The notes under the pieces are model-generated. The model ran no database searches, was not told the DNA's origin, and was given only the letters and a program-made list of their open reading frames with translations. Below, one piece after another: positions 23,823 through 32,440 of a DNA stretch of 64,000 nt. The stretch covers positions 1,240,001 through 1,304,000 of the forward strand of contig NZ_AP022615.1 of assembly GCF_010730745.1 (NCBI RefSeq), in the 5' to 3' direction. This DNA is from Mycobacterium heidelbergense. GTDB taxonomy: Bacteria; Actinomycetota; Actinomycetes; Mycobacteriales; Mycobacteriaceae. Each line of letters opens with the position of its first letter. The first letter of the stretch is position 1. The translations under genes and the position numbers were made by a program.

Positions 23823-24683
23823 ATGGCCGAGCTGAGACCCTATTACGAAGATTCGCAAGCGGCGTACGACATTTCGGACGACTTTTTCGGGCTGTTCCTC
23901 GACCCCACCTGGGTCTACACCTGCGCCTACTTCGAGCGCGACGACATGACGCTGGAAGAGGCGCAACTCGCCAAATTGGACCTGGCGCTGGACAAGCTGA
24001 AACTCGAGCCCGGGATGACGCTGCTCGACGTCGGCTGCGGCTGGGGCGGGGCTCTGGTCCGCGCCGTCGAGAAGTACGACGTCAACGTCATCGGACTTAC
24101 CTTGTCCCGCAACCACTGTGAGCGCAGCAAGGCCAGGCTGGCCGCGACCGGAACGGCGCGGCGCGCCGAGGCGCGGCTGCAGGGCTGGGAAGAATTCGAC
24201 GAGAAGGTTGACCGGATCGTGTCCTTCGAGGCGTTCGACGCCTTCCACAAGGAGCGGTATGGCGCATTCTTCGAACGCTCATACGACATCCTCCCCGACG
24301 ACGGCCGAATGCTGTTGCACAGCTTGTTCACTTACGACCGCCGGTGGCTGCACGAGCAGGGCATCGCGCTGACGATGAGCGATTTGCGCTTCCTCAAATT
24401 CCTGCGCGAATCGATTTTCCCCGGCGGGGAAGTCCCTTCCGAGCCCGACATCGTCGATAACGCGCGGGCCGCGGGGTTCTCGCTCGAGCAGACCCAGGAA
24501 CTGCAGCAGCATTACGCGAAGACCCTGGACACCTGGGCGGCCAACTTGGCGGCCAACCGGGATCGCGCCATCGCCATCCAGTCCGAAGAGGTCTACGACA
24601 ACTTCGCGCACTACCTGACCGGGTGCGCGGAGCGCTTCCGCAGGGGGCTCATCAACGTCGCGCAATTCACCCTCGCAAAGTGA
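23823..24683 (+). CDS. mmaA1: Mycolic acid methyltransferase MmaA1
   Basis: A 286-residue SAM-dependent mycolate methyltransferase matching M. tuberculosis MmaA1 in length and nearly throughout, including the diagnostic start MAELRPYYEDSQAAYDIS. The SAM-binding motif LLDVGCGWGG is present, followed by VIGLTLSRNHCERSK. The branch-specific LHSLFTYDRRWLHEQGIALT and the end GLINVAQFTLAK also match. MmaA1 controls the trans-cyclopropane or trans-olefin content of oxygenated mycolates. The ATG follows GGGAGGATGCC. It is first of four tandem paralogues, which differ in ends and substrate region. Confidence 0.95.
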   Translation: MAELRPYYEDSQAAYDISDDFFGLFLDPTWVYTCAYFERDDMTLEEAQLAKLDLALDKLKLEPGMTLLDVGCGWGGALVRAVEKYDVNVIGLTLSRNHCERSKARLAATGTARRAEARLQGWEEFDEKVDRIVSFEAFDAFHKERYGAFFERSYDILPDDGRMLLHSLFTYDRRWLHEQGIALTMSDLRFLKFLRESIFPGGEVPSEPDIVDNARAAGFSLEQTQELQQHYAKTLDTWAANLAANRDRAIAIQSEEVYDNFAHYLTGCAERFRRGLINVAQFTLAK

Positions 24684-24718
24684 GGTGACCGGCGCGGCCC
24701 AGAAAGGCGCATAACGTC

Positions 24719-25600
24719 ATGGCCAAGGATCTGACGCCGCACTTCGACGACGTACAGGCGCACTACGACTTGTCCGACGACTTCTTCCGCCTGTTCCTGG
24801 ACCCCACCCGGACCTACAGCTGCGCGTACTTCGAGCGCGACGACATGACGCTGGAAGAGGCGCAGCTCGCCAAGATCGACTTGTCGCTGGGCAAATTGGG
24901 CCTGCGGCCCGGCATGACGCTGCTCGACGTCGGCTGCGGCTGGGGCGCCACCATGCGGCGCGCCATCGACAAGTACCGGGTCAACGTCGTCGGCCTGACG
25001 CTGTCGAAGAACCAGGCCGTCCACGTGCAGAAGTCGTTCGACGACATGGACAGCCCCTGCGGCAGGCGGGTGCTGCTGGCCGGCTGGGAACAGTTCGACG
25101 AGCCCGTCGACCGCATCGTGTCGATCGGCGCGTTCGAGCACTTCGGCCACGATCGCTACGCCGACTTCTTGGCGATGGCCCATGGCGTCCTGCCCGACGC
25201 GGGGGTGATGCTGCTGCACACGATCACCGGCCTGACGGGACCGCAGTGCGTCGAGCGGGGCATCCCGCTGACGTTCGAGATGGCCCGCTTCATTAAATTC
25301 ATCGTCACCGAAATCTTCCCGGGCGGGCGGTTGCCGTCGATCGAGATGGTCGAGGAGCGCTCGGCGGACGGGGGCTTCACGCTGACCCGCCGGCAGTCGC
25401 TGCAGCCGCACTACGCCCGCACGCTCGACCTGTGGGCCGAGGCCCTGGAAGCGCACAAAACCGAGGCCATCGCCATCCAGTCCGAGGAGGTCTACGAGCG
25501 GTACATGAGGTACCTGACCGGTTGCGCCAACGCCTTCCGAACCGGCTACATCGACGTCAACCAGTTCACCCTGGAGAAAGCCGGGGGCATGCCAGCTTAA
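24719..25600 (+). CDS. mmaA2: Mycolic acid cyclopropane synthase MmaA2
   Basis: A 293-residue paralogue, best matching M. tuberculosis MmaA2 at its N-terminus (KDLTPHFDDVQAHYDLSDDF) and in KNQAVHVQKSFDDMD and LLAGWEQFDEPVDRIVSIGA. MmaA2 forms the distal cis-cyclopropane of alpha-mycolates, and cyclopropanates methoxymycolates where they exist. SAM motif: LLDVGCGWGA. The segment after about residue 175 (FEMARFIKFIVTEIFPGGRL) reads more like MmaA3/MmaA4 than like M. tuberculosis MmaA2. A C-terminal AGGMPA extension is added. Gene conversion among the tandem copies could explain the mosaic. Confidence 0.9.
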   Translation: MAKDLTPHFDDVQAHYDLSDDFFRLFLDPTRTYSCAYFERDDMTLEEAQLAKIDLSLGKLGLRPGMTLLDVGCGWGATMRRAIDKYRVNVVGLTLSKNQAVHVQKSFDDMDSPCGRRVLLAGWEQFDEPVDRIVSIGAFEHFGHDRYADFLAMAHGVLPDAGVMLLHTITGLTGPQCVERGIPLTFEMARFIKFIVTEIFPGGRLPSIEMVEERSADGGFTLTRRQSLQPHYARTLDLWAEALEAHKTEAIAIQSEEVYERYMRYLTGCANAFRTGYIDVNQFTLEKAGGMPA

Positions 25601-25681
25601 ATACAAGCGATCCACCCCGCCCCGTGTAGGGTGCCGGGGACGGCCGCGTGGGGAAGGCGCCGGTCCAGTCGGGAGGGACAT

Positions 25682-26563
25682 ATGTTTGACAATCGAGTGG
25701 GCGCGATGCGTGCGCGGTCCAATTCCGACAACGTCCAGGCACACTACGACCTGTCGAACGAATTCTTCGCGCTGTTCGTCGACCCGACGCGCACCTACAG
25801 CTGCGCCTACTTTCCGCGCCGGGGCATGACCCTGCACGAGGCGCAGGTCGCCAAGATCGACCTGACGCTGGACAAGCTGGGGCTGGGGCCCGGGATGACC
25901 CTGCTCGACGTCGGCTGCGGCTGGGGTTCGGTGATGAAGCGGGCCATCGAGAAGTACGACGTCAACGTCGTCGGGCTGACCCTGTCGAAGAACCAGCACG
26001 CCTACTGCCAGCAGGTGCTCGACGACATCGACACGAACCGCTCGCGCAAGGTGCTGCTGCGCGACTGGGCGGAGTTCAGCGAGCCGGTGGACCGCATCGT
26101 CATCATCGAAGCGTTGGAGCACTTCGGCTTCCACCGCTACGACGATTTCTTCAAGTTCGCCTACGAGGCCATGCCCACCGACGGCGTGATGCTGTTGCAC
26201 GCGATCACCGGGTTGCATGTCAAGCAGATCATCGAGCGCGGTATCCCGCTGACCATGGAGATGGCCAAGTTCATCAGGTTCATCGTGACCGAGATCTTCC
26301 CCGGCGGCCGGCTGCCGATGATCGAGAAGGTCGAGGAGCACTCGACGAAGGTGGGGTTCAACATCGCCCGCATCCAGTCGCTGCAGTCGGACTTCGCGAG
26401 GACCCTCGACTTTTGGGCCGAGGCCCTGGAGGCGCACAAATCCGAGGCCACCGCCATCCAGTCCGAGGAGGTCTACGAGCGGTACATGAGGTATCTGATC
26501 GGCTGCGCCAAGGCGTTCCGGATGGGGTATATCGACTGCAACCAGTTCACGTTGGAGAAGTGA
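25682..26563 (+). CDS. mmaA3: Mycolate O-methyltransferase MmaA3-like
   Basis: A 293-residue protein, the same length as M. tuberculosis MmaA3. It shares KNQHAYCQQVLDDIDTNRSR, AITGLHVKQIIERGIPLTME, MAKFIRFIVTEIFPGG and GYIDCNQFTLEK. MmaA3 methylates hydroxymycolate to methoxymycolate. Gly98 (VVGLT), whose change to Asp inactivates the enzyme in some BCG strains, is intact here, and the frame is unbroken. Differences include PRRGMT in place of ERDDMT at residues 45-50. The ATG at 25682 lies just after a GGGAGGGAC site. If the host lacks methoxymycolates, as M. avium complex strains are described, its substrate must differ. Confidence 0.9.
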   Translation: MFDNRVGAMRARSNSDNVQAHYDLSNEFFALFVDPTRTYSCAYFPRRGMTLHEAQVAKIDLTLDKLGLGPGMTLLDVGCGWGSVMKRAIEKYDVNVVGLTLSKNQHAYCQQVLDDIDTNRSRKVLLRDWAEFSEPVDRIVIIEALEHFGFHRYDDFFKFAYEAMPTDGVMLLHAITGLHVKQIIERGIPLTMEMAKFIRFIVTEIFPGGRLPMIEKVEEHSTKVGFNIARIQSLQSDFARTLDFWAEALEAHKSEATAIQSEEVYERYMRYLIGCAKAFRMGYIDCNQFTLEK

Positions 26564-26644
26564 GCTTGGGTATCGTTGCACGTCAGATAACTCGACGCCG
26601 CGTACCTGCGTTTTTAGGCAGTGATCCAGGAGAGCAAGACGACA

Positions 26645-27538
26645 ATGGCTGAGCAACCGACGAGCCCGACGAAGACGCGGACACGCTTCGAGGACATCCA
26701 GGCGCACTACGACGTCTCCGACGATTTCTTCGCCCTGTTCCAGGACCCGAGCCGGACCTACAGCTGCGCGTACTTCGAGCCGCCCGATCTGACCCTCGAA
26801 GGGGCCCAGTACGCCAAGATCGATCTCAACCTGGACAAGCTGGACCTCAAGCCGGGCATGACGCTGCTGGACATCGGCTGCGGCTGGGGCACCACCATGA
26901 AGCGCGCGGTCGAGCGGTTCGACGTCAACGTCATCGGCCTGACGCTGTCCAAGAACCAGCACGCCCGCTGCGAGCAGGTGCTGGAGGCACTCGACACCGA
27001 CCGCTCGCGCGACGTGCGGCTGCACGGCTGGGAGGACTTCACCGAGCCCGTGGACCGGATCGTGTCGATCGAGGCCTTCGAGCACTTCGGGCACGAGAAC
27101 TACGACGACTTCTTCAAGCGATGTTTCGACGTCATGCCCGAGGACGGCCGGATGACCGTCCAGAGCAGTGTCAGCTATCACCCCTTCGACATGGCCGCCC
27201 GCGGCAAGAAGCTGACCTTCGAGACGGCTCGCTTCATCAAGTTCATCGTCACCGAGATATTTCCGGGCGGACGGCTGCCGTCCACCGAGATGATGGTGGA
27301 CCACGGCAGGAAGGCTGGTTTCGTTGTCCCCGAACCGCTTTCGCTGCGACCGCACTACATCAAGACGCTGCGCATCTGGGGCGACACCCTGGAGTCCAAC
27401 AGGGACAAGGCCATCGAGGTCACCTCCGAAGAGGTCTACGACCGGTACATGAAGTACTTGCGCGGCTGCGAGCACTACTTCTCCGACGAGATGCTCGACT
27501 GCAGCCTGGTGACCTACCTGAAGCCGGCCGCCGCCTGA
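26645..27538 (+). CDS. mmaA4: Hydroxymycolate synthase MmaA4 (Hma)
   Basis: A 297-residue protein closely matching M. tuberculosis MmaA4. Shared parts are the start EQPTSPTKTRTRFEDIQAHY, SAM motif LLDIGCGWGT, KNQHARCEQVLEALDTDRSR, MTVQSSVSYHPFDMAARGKK and the end CSLVTYLKPAAA. MmaA4 adds the methyl and hydroxyl that make hydroxymycolate, the precursor of keto- and methoxymycolates. It is also required for activation of thiacetazone in other mycobacteria. A gaggag-like site (aggag) lies upstream of the ATG. M. tuberculosis annotates three extra N-terminal codons (MTR). Confidence 0.95.
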   Translation: MAEQPTSPTKTRTRFEDIQAHYDVSDDFFALFQDPSRTYSCAYFEPPDLTLEGAQYAKIDLNLDKLDLKPGMTLLDIGCGWGTTMKRAVERFDVNVIGLTLSKNQHARCEQVLEALDTDRSRDVRLHGWEDFTEPVDRIVSIEAFEHFGHENYDDFFKRCFDVMPEDGRMTVQSSVSYHPFDMAARGKKLTFETARFIKFIVTEIFPGGRLPSTEMMVDHGRKAGFVVPEPLSLRPHYIKTLRIWGDTLESNRDKAIEVTSEEVYDRYMKYLRGCEHYFSDEMLDCSLVTYLKPAAA

Positions 27539-27631
27539 TTTCGTGGCGGGTGTCGGATTGGGGCTGCGGCGTTCGTCGGATAGGTAGAGAGTGGAGCACA
27601 GGGCTTCGCTCCCTGTCCGGAGGTGACGAAT

Positions 27632-28330
27632 ATGCAGTACTTGGCGCTGTTGATCAGCGAAGAGCGGGAGCTCACTCCCGACGAGCGGTCCGCGGGGATG
27701 GCCGCCTATCAGAACTTCCACGCCAAGGCGGCCCCAGCGATCCGGGGCGGTGATGCGCTGTTGCCGACGGCGGCCGGTGTGCGCATCGCCGGGGGGCCCG
27801 ACGCGCCGGTGGTGACCGACGGCCCGTTCGCCGAGGCCGCCGAGGTGGCTTGCGGATACTACGTGTTCGAAGCGGACAACCTCGATGATGCGCTGGCGCT
27901 GGCCCGCGACATCCCCGCCGCCCAGCACGGCGGCATCGAGGTCTGGCCGATCGTCCACGCGTTCGATCCCGAGTGGTCGGGCCGCGGCGCCCACTGGCTG
28001 GCGCTGCTGCAGGAGCCGCCGGCGTCCGCCTTTGTCCCCGGCACGCCGGAGTGGGAGGCGGAAGCGGCGCGGCACGGTGAATTCGCCGCGGCCGCAGGCG
28101 ATCACATCGTCGGCGGCGCCGCGTTGCGCGAGTCGGCGACGGCGACCACGGTGCGCGTCCGCGACGGCCAGGCGCTGTTGACCGACGGGCCCTACGTGGA
28201 GGGAGCCGAGATCGCCACCGGCTTCTATTTGCTCGACGCCACCGATCGTGACGAGGCGGTCAAGCTGGCCGCGATGATCCCCGCCTCGTCCGTGCAGCTG
28301 CGCCGGCTGGCGGGGGTCTCCGGCCTGTAG
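27632..28330 (+). CDS. Tandem YCII/DGPF-domain protein partnered with an ECF42 sigma factor
   Basis: A 232-residue protein made of two YCII-type ferredoxin-like domains. Each carries the DGPF signature: VVTDGPFAEAAEVACGYYVF near residue 65 and LLTDGPYVEGAEIATGFYLL near 180. The start is set by GGAGGTGA, six bases before ATG 27632, rather than by the in-frame GTG at 27623. Only three bases separate its stop from the sigma factor ATG, so the two are co-transcribed. DGPF proteins are the established genomic partners and frequent targets of ECF42 sigma factors. Their biochemical function is unknown. Stand-alone members usually have one domain, so the duplication is notable. Confidence 0.9.
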   Translation: MQYLALLISEERELTPDERSAGMAAYQNFHAKAAPAIRGGDALLPTAAGVRIAGGPDAPVVTDGPFAEAAEVACGYYVFEADNLDDALALARDIPAAQHGGIEVWPIVHAFDPEWSGRGAHWLALLQEPPASAFVPGTPEWEAEAARHGEFAAAAGDHIVGGAALRESATATTVRVRDGQALLTDGPYVEGAEIATGFYLLDATDRDEAVKLAAMIPASSVQLRRLAGVSGL

Positions 28331-28333
28331 CGC

Positions 28334-29551
28334 ATGGCCGACCTGGACGGCGTCTTTCGGCGGGAATGGGGCCCGGCCGTGGCCGCGCTGGCGCGCTGGT
28401 CGGGCGACCTCACCGTCGCCGAGGACGCCGTCCAGGAAGCCTGCGCCGAGGCGCTTCGCACCTGGCCCGGCGACGGTGTGCCCGACCATCCCGGCGGCTG
28501 GCTGGTGACCGTCGCCCGCAACCGCGCGCGGGATCGGCTGCGCCGCGAATCTGTCCGTCCCGGAAAGGAATCAGCGGCCGTCATGGACGACATCCGGGCG
28601 CGCACCGAGGCCACCGACCCGCATCCGGTCCTCGACGACGAGCTGCGGATGATGTTCACCTGCGCGCACCCGGCGCTCGACCGGCAGTCACAGCTGGCGC
28701 TCACGCTGCGGCTGGTGTCCGGGCTGACGGTCGGCGAGATCGCCCGCGCGCTGCTGCAGACCGAGGCGGCCATCGGCCAGCGGATCACGCGCGCCAAGAA
28801 CAAGATTCGGCACGCCAACATCCCGCTGCGGGTGCCGCCCGCCGAGCTGTTGCCCGAGCGCACACCCCACGTGCTCGGCTGCATATACTCGGTGTTCACC
28901 GAGGGGTATTGGTCGACGGCCGGCCCGTCGGCGATTCGCGACGAACTGTGCGACGAAGGCGTCCGGCTCGCCGGGGAGCTGTGCGCGCTGATGCCGGGCG
29001 AACCGGAGGCACACGCCCTGGCGGCCCTTGTGCTGCTGCACGATTCGCGGCGAGCGACCCGGGTGGACGACGACGGGGCGCTGGTGCCGCTGGAGGAACA
29101 GGACCGCCGCCGGTGGGACCGCGGCCGCATCTTTCGTGGGCTGGAGCGGCTGCGGCGGGCGCGGGGATCGGCGGGCCCCTACCTGCCGCAGGCGGTGATC
29201 GCCGCGGTGCACGCGACCGCGCCGTCCTGGGAACAGACCGACTGGCCGACCATCTGCGCGGCCTACGACCTGCTGGTGCGGATGACGGACTCGCCGGTGG
29301 TGCGCGCCAACCGCGCGCTGGCGGTCGGTTTCCGCGACGGCCCCGACGCCGGCCTGGCCGCCCTGGACACGGTGGCGAACGATCCGCGGCTGGGCCGCTC
29401 GAATCTCGTCGCGACGGTGCGCGCCGATCTGCTGCGGCGCGCGGGGCGGCCCGCCGAAGCGGTCACGTGGTATCGAACGGCGTTGGAGTCCAACGGTTCC
29501 GAGCCGGGCCGCGACTTTCTGCGGCGGCGCATCGCCGAGTGCGGCGGCTAG
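28334..29551 (+). CDS. ECF42-type RNA polymerase sigma factor with C-terminal extension
   Basis: A 405-residue extracytoplasmic-function sigma factor. Sigma2 lies at about residues 5-75 (DAVQEACAEALRTWP, GWLVTVARNRARDRLR) and sigma4 at about 110-165 (LRLVSGLTVGEIARALLQTE, AIGQRITRAKNKIR). An extension of about 230 residues follows, with HVLGCIYSVFTEGYWSTAG, EPEAHALAALVLLHDSRRAT and RGLERLRRARGSAGPY. That extension and the adjacent DGPF gene define group ECF42, in which the C-terminal TPR-like domain is needed for activity and no anti-sigma factor is found. None is seen here either. A palindromic terminator follows. Confidence 0.9.
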   Translation: MADLDGVFRREWGPAVAALARWSGDLTVAEDAVQEACAEALRTWPGDGVPDHPGGWLVTVARNRARDRLRRESVRPGKESAAVMDDIRARTEATDPHPVLDDELRMMFTCAHPALDRQSQLALTLRLVSGLTVGEIARALLQTEAAIGQRITRAKNKIRHANIPLRVPPAELLPERTPHVLGCIYSVFTEGYWSTAGPSAIRDELCDEGVRLAGELCALMPGEPEAHALAALVLLHDSRRATRVDDDGALVPLEEQDRRRWDRGRIFRGLERLRRARGSAGPYLPQAVIAAVHATAPSWEQTDWPTICAAYDLLVRMTDSPVVRANRALAVGFRDGPDAGLAALDTVANDPRLGRSNLVATVRADLLRRAGRPAEAVTWYRTALESNGSEPGRDFLRRRIAECGG

Positions 29552-29562
29552 CCGCCCTGCCC

Positions 29563-29622
29563 GCGAGCAGACACAGAATCGCACGCCAGGTGCCCTGGCG
29601 GTGCGAGTCTGTGTCTGCTCGC
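29563..29622. terminator. Bidirectional palindrome between sigma factor and rplA (palindrome family 1)
   Basis: Arms of 22 bases (29563-29584 and 29601-29622) are inverted with one mismatch and enclose an inner gccagg/cctggc hairpin (29585-29590 with 29594-29599). It lies 11 bases after the sigma factor stop and 11 bases before the rplA stop on the other strand. It closely resembles the palindrome at 912-971, including the inner stem. Confidence 0.8.
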
Positions 29623-29633
29623 GCGGGGGAAAA

Positions 29634-30341
29634 TCAGGCCTCGGCGAAGTTGCGGGTGACCGACGGGTCGACCGGAATGCCCGGGCCCGTCGTCGTCGAC
29701 ACCGTGATCTTCTTCAGGTACCGGCCCTTCGACGACGACGGCTTGAGCCGCAGCACCTCGTCGAGGGCGGCGCCATAGTTCTCCGCCAGGTTCTTCTCGT
29801 CGAACGACGCCTTGCCGATGACGAAGTGCAGGTTGGCCTGCTTGTCGACGCGGAAGTTGATCTTGCCGCCCTTGATGTCCGACACGGCCTTGGCGACGTC
29901 GGGGGTCACGGTGCCGGTCTTGGGGTTCGGCATCAGGCCGCGCGGGCCCAGGATGCGGGCGATGCGGCCGACCTTGGCCATCTGGTCGGGCGTGGCGATC
30001 GCCGCGTCGAAGTCCAAGAACCCGCCCTGGATCTTCTCGATCAGGTCGTCGCTGCCGACAACATCAGCCCCCGCGGCGACGGCGGCATCCGCCTTGTCGC
30101 CCACGGCGAACACCGCGACCCGGGCGGTCTTGCCGGTGCCGTGCGGCAGGTTGACCGTGCCGCGGACCATCTGGTCGGCTTTGCGCGGGTCCACGCCGAG
30201 CCGGATCGCCACCTCGACGGTGGCGTCCTGCTTGGTCGACGACGTCTCCTTGGCGAGCTTGGCCGCCTCCAGCGGGCTGTACAGGTTGTTGCGGTCCACC
30301 TTCTCGGCGGCGGCGCGAAATGCCTTGCTGTTCTTGCTCAT
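29634..30341 (-). CDS. rplA: Large ribosomal subunit protein uL1
   Basis: The 235-residue L1 protein, the same length as in M. tuberculosis, which forms the mobile L1 stalk on 23S rRNA. Characteristic parts are ETSSTKQDATVEVAIRLGVD, VRGTVNLPHGTGK, ILGPRGLMPNPKTGTVT, GGKINFRVDKQANLHFVIGK and STTTGPGIPVD. The ATG at 30339-30341 (MSKNSKAFRAAA) is used rather than an open extension of four codons. It is last in the secE-nusG-rplK-rplA series, ending at a convergent palindromic terminator. Confidence 0.98.
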   Translation of the reverse strand: MSKNSKAFRAAAEKVDRNNLYSPLEAAKLAKETSSTKQDATVEVAIRLGVDPRKADQMVRGTVNLPHGTGKTARVAVFAVGDKADAAVAAGADVVGSDDLIEKIQGGFLDFDAAIATPDQMAKVGRIARILGPRGLMPNPKTGTVTPDVAKAVSDIKGGKINFRVDKQANLHFVIGKASFDEKNLAENYGAALDEVLRLKPSSSKGRYLKKITVSTTTGPGIPVDPSVTRNFAEA

Positions 30342-30409
30342 TGATTCATCCAATCCGGTGTTGGGTCGTGGTTAGCGGGCCGAAGCTGGCCCTCCCACGG
30401 TTGGAGTTG

Positions 30410-30838
30410 CTACTCGACGGTGATGCCCATCGACCGGGCGGTGCCGGCGATGATCTTGGCGGCGGCGTCGATGTCGTTGGCGTTGAGGTCGGCCTTCTTG
30501 GTCTCGGCGATCTCGCGCACCTGGTCCCAGCTGACCTTGGCGACCTTGGTCTTGTGCGGCTCCGCGGAGCCCTTGCCCACGCCGGCGGCCTTGAGCAGCA
30601 GCTTGGCGGCGGGTGGGGTCTTGAGCGCGAAGGTGAAGCTGCGGTCCTCGTAGACCGTGATCTCCACCGGGATGACGTTGCCGCGCTGGTTTTCCGTGGC
30701 GGCGTTGTACGCCTTGCAGAACTCCATGATGTTGACGCCGTGCTGGCCGAGCGCGGGTCCGACCGGCGGAGCAGGGTTGGCCTGTCCCGCCACGATCTGC
30801 AGCTTGATCAGCCCGACGACTTTCTTCTTCGGGGCCAT
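30410..30838 (-). CDS. rplK: Large ribosomal subunit protein uL11
   Basis: The 142-residue L11 protein of the GTPase-associated centre. The N-terminal thiopeptide-binding face is complete: KLQIVAGQANPAPPVGPALG, then QHGVNIMEFCKAYN. The C-terminal rRNA-binding domain includes KTPPAAKLLLKAAG, KVSWDQVREIAETK and the end IAGTARSMGITVE. It lies 68 bases before rplA and 37 after nusG. Confidence 0.99.
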   Translation of the reverse strand: MAPKKKVVGLIKLQIVAGQANPAPPVGPALGQHGVNIMEFCKAYNAATENQRGNVIPVEITVYEDRSFTFALKTPPAAKLLLKAAGVGKGSAEPHKTKVAKVSWDQVREIAETKKADLNANDIDAAAKIIAGTARSMGITVE

Positions 30839-30875
30839 GAGATGTTGATGTTCCTTCTCTCGGGGTTAAAGGGGG

Positions 30876-31565
30876 TTAGATCTTGGAGACTTGGCTAAAG
30901 GTGAGTTCGACGGGGGTTTCCCGGCCGAAGATCGACACCAGCACCTTGAGCTTCTGCTGCTCGCCGTTGACCTCGCTGATGGTGGCCGGCAACGTGGCGA
31001 ACGGCCCGTCCATCACCGTCACCGATTCACCCACCTCGTAGTCGACCTCGACGGTCGGACGTTCCAGCCCGCCCGCCTCGGTGGCGGTGGCGGCGCTGGC
31101 CGCGCCCTTGGCGGCCTTCTTCGTCGCCCCGCGCGGCAGCAGGAACTTCACCACGTCGTCGAGCGCCAGCGCCGACGGGCGCGACGTCGCGCCGACGAAC
31201 CCGGTGACCCCGGGGGTGTTGCGCACCGCGGCCCACGAGTCGTCGGTCAGGTCCATGCGCACCAGGATGTAGCCGGGCAGCACCTTGCGGTTGACCTGCT
31301 TGCGCTGGCCGTTCTTGATCTCGGTGACCTCTTCGGTGGGCACCTCCACCTGGAAGATGTAGTCGCCCACGTCCAGGTTCTGCACGCGGGTTTCCAGGTT
31401 CGCCTTCACCTTGTTCTCGTATCCGGCGTACGAGTGGATGACGTACCAGTCGCCGGGCTTGCTGCGCAGCTCCGCCTTCAGCGCCGCGGCCGGGTCGACC
31501 TCCTCGGCCGGCTCCGCTACGTCGACCGCTTCGCCCGCGGACGTGTCACCGTCGAAGGTAGTCAC
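30876..31565 (-). CDS. nusG: Transcription termination/antitermination factor NusG
   Basis: A 229-residue NusG (238 in M. tuberculosis). It binds RNA polymerase and links it to Rho or the ribosome. The NGN domain covers about residues 38-150 (DWYVIHSYAGYENKVKANLE, VLPGYILVRMDLTDDSW, NTPGVTGFVG). An alanine-rich linker follows (ATKKAAKGAASAATATEAGG). The C-terminal KOW domain contains VGESVTVMDGPFATLPATIS and FGRETPVELTFSQV. The acidic N-terminal extension of about 35 residues is typical of actinobacteria. GTG start with a GGGAGGA site. Confidence 0.98.
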   Translation of the reverse strand: MTTFDGDTSAGEAVDVAEPAEEVDPAAALKAELRSKPGDWYVIHSYAGYENKVKANLETRVQNLDVGDYIFQVEVPTEEVTEIKNGQRKQVNRKVLPGYILVRMDLTDDSWAAVRNTPGVTGFVGATSRPSALALDDVVKFLLPRGATKKAAKGAASAATATEAGGLERPTVEVDYEVGESVTVMDGPFATLPATISEVNGEQQKLKVLVSIFGRETPVELTFSQVSKI

Positions 31566-31596
31566 GGCTATCAGTCCTCCCTGTCACTCTCAAAGC

Positions 31597-32112
31597 TCAG
31601 CCGAACACCAGCAGCACCAGCTTGGCCAGGCCGAAATCCGCCCCGCCGACCAGCGCCACCATGAAGGCCAGAAAGGCCAGCACCACCGAGGTGTAGGTGA
31701 GCATCTGCTTGCGGTTCGGCCAGATCACCTTCCGCATCTCCGCAACGACCTGCTTGAGGTAGTTGTAGACGAACACGACCGGATTGGGCGGACGGTCCCC
31801 GGCTTTCTTCGGCTTCTTGGCCGCCTTAGCGGTCTTACCCCGCTTGCGCCCCTTCTTGGCCGCCCGGCCCTTCTTGGCCTTGCCCTCCTCGGCGGCCTCG
31901 GCCTCGTCCGGTGACTCCACGTCGACAGCCGAGGTCGAGTCGTCGGCGTCGGCCACGCGCTGCCGCGACCTCTTGCCGGTGGGCCGCTGCGGCCGCAGCA
32001 CGGGCTCTGTCACCACGGCCGTCCGACCGCCGCTCCCGCGGCTCTCCTCGGTGTCGCCGCCGTCGCGTGCGGCGTCGTTGGCTGCACCGATATCGGGGCC
32101 CTCGTCGCTCAC
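31597..32112 (-). CDS. secE: Preprotein translocase subunit SecE
   Basis: A 171-residue SecE of the SecYEG channel. The conserved part is at the end: amphipathic NYLKQVVAEMRKVIWPNRKQ followed by one transmembrane helix (VVLAFLAFMVALVGGADFGL). The first 110 residues are a charged, low-complexity extension rich in Lys, Arg and Ala, typical of mycobacterial SecE. A GTG at 32110-32112 (VSDEGPD) follows an AAAGGAG site; the frame stays open upstream without a better start. It follows tRNA-Trp and is upstream of nusG, the standard arrangement. Confidence 0.97.
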   Translation of the reverse strand: MSDEGPDIGAANDAARDGGDTEESRGSGGRTAVVTEPVLRPQRPTGKRSRQRVADADDSTSAVDVESPDEAEAAEEGKAKKGRAAKKGRKRGKTAKAAKKPKKAGDRPPNPVVFVYNYLKQVVAEMRKVIWPNRKQMLTYTSVVLAFLAFMVALVGGADFGLAKLVLLVFG

Positions 32113-32212
32113 CGCATGCTCCTTTGTTTGCTGGTGCCCCACGGGCCGTGCCACCGCGATGGGGGCACTCTTCCAGTGTCCACCACGGCACCATACCCAT
32201 GGTCGTCTTCAG

Positions 32213-32285
<73 letters not shown>

Positions 32286-32440
32286 TCGCGGTTGGCAGGC
32301 CAACCTGCGCTTACCTGCCGGGGCTTACATGACACGCGCGCCCCCCGATTGTTCGAATCCCGGAAAGCGCGCTGATGCTGGGAAAACCCCGAGGTCCGAG
32401 TGTACTCGATTCCACTCCAGCGCAGGAAATCAGATGCTCG

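Noticed and set aside
24611..28489. A 1292-codon minus-strand frame across the mmaA and YCII genes
   Set aside because: Antisense to five well-supported genes. Internal repetition reflects the mmaA repeats, not a real repeat protein.
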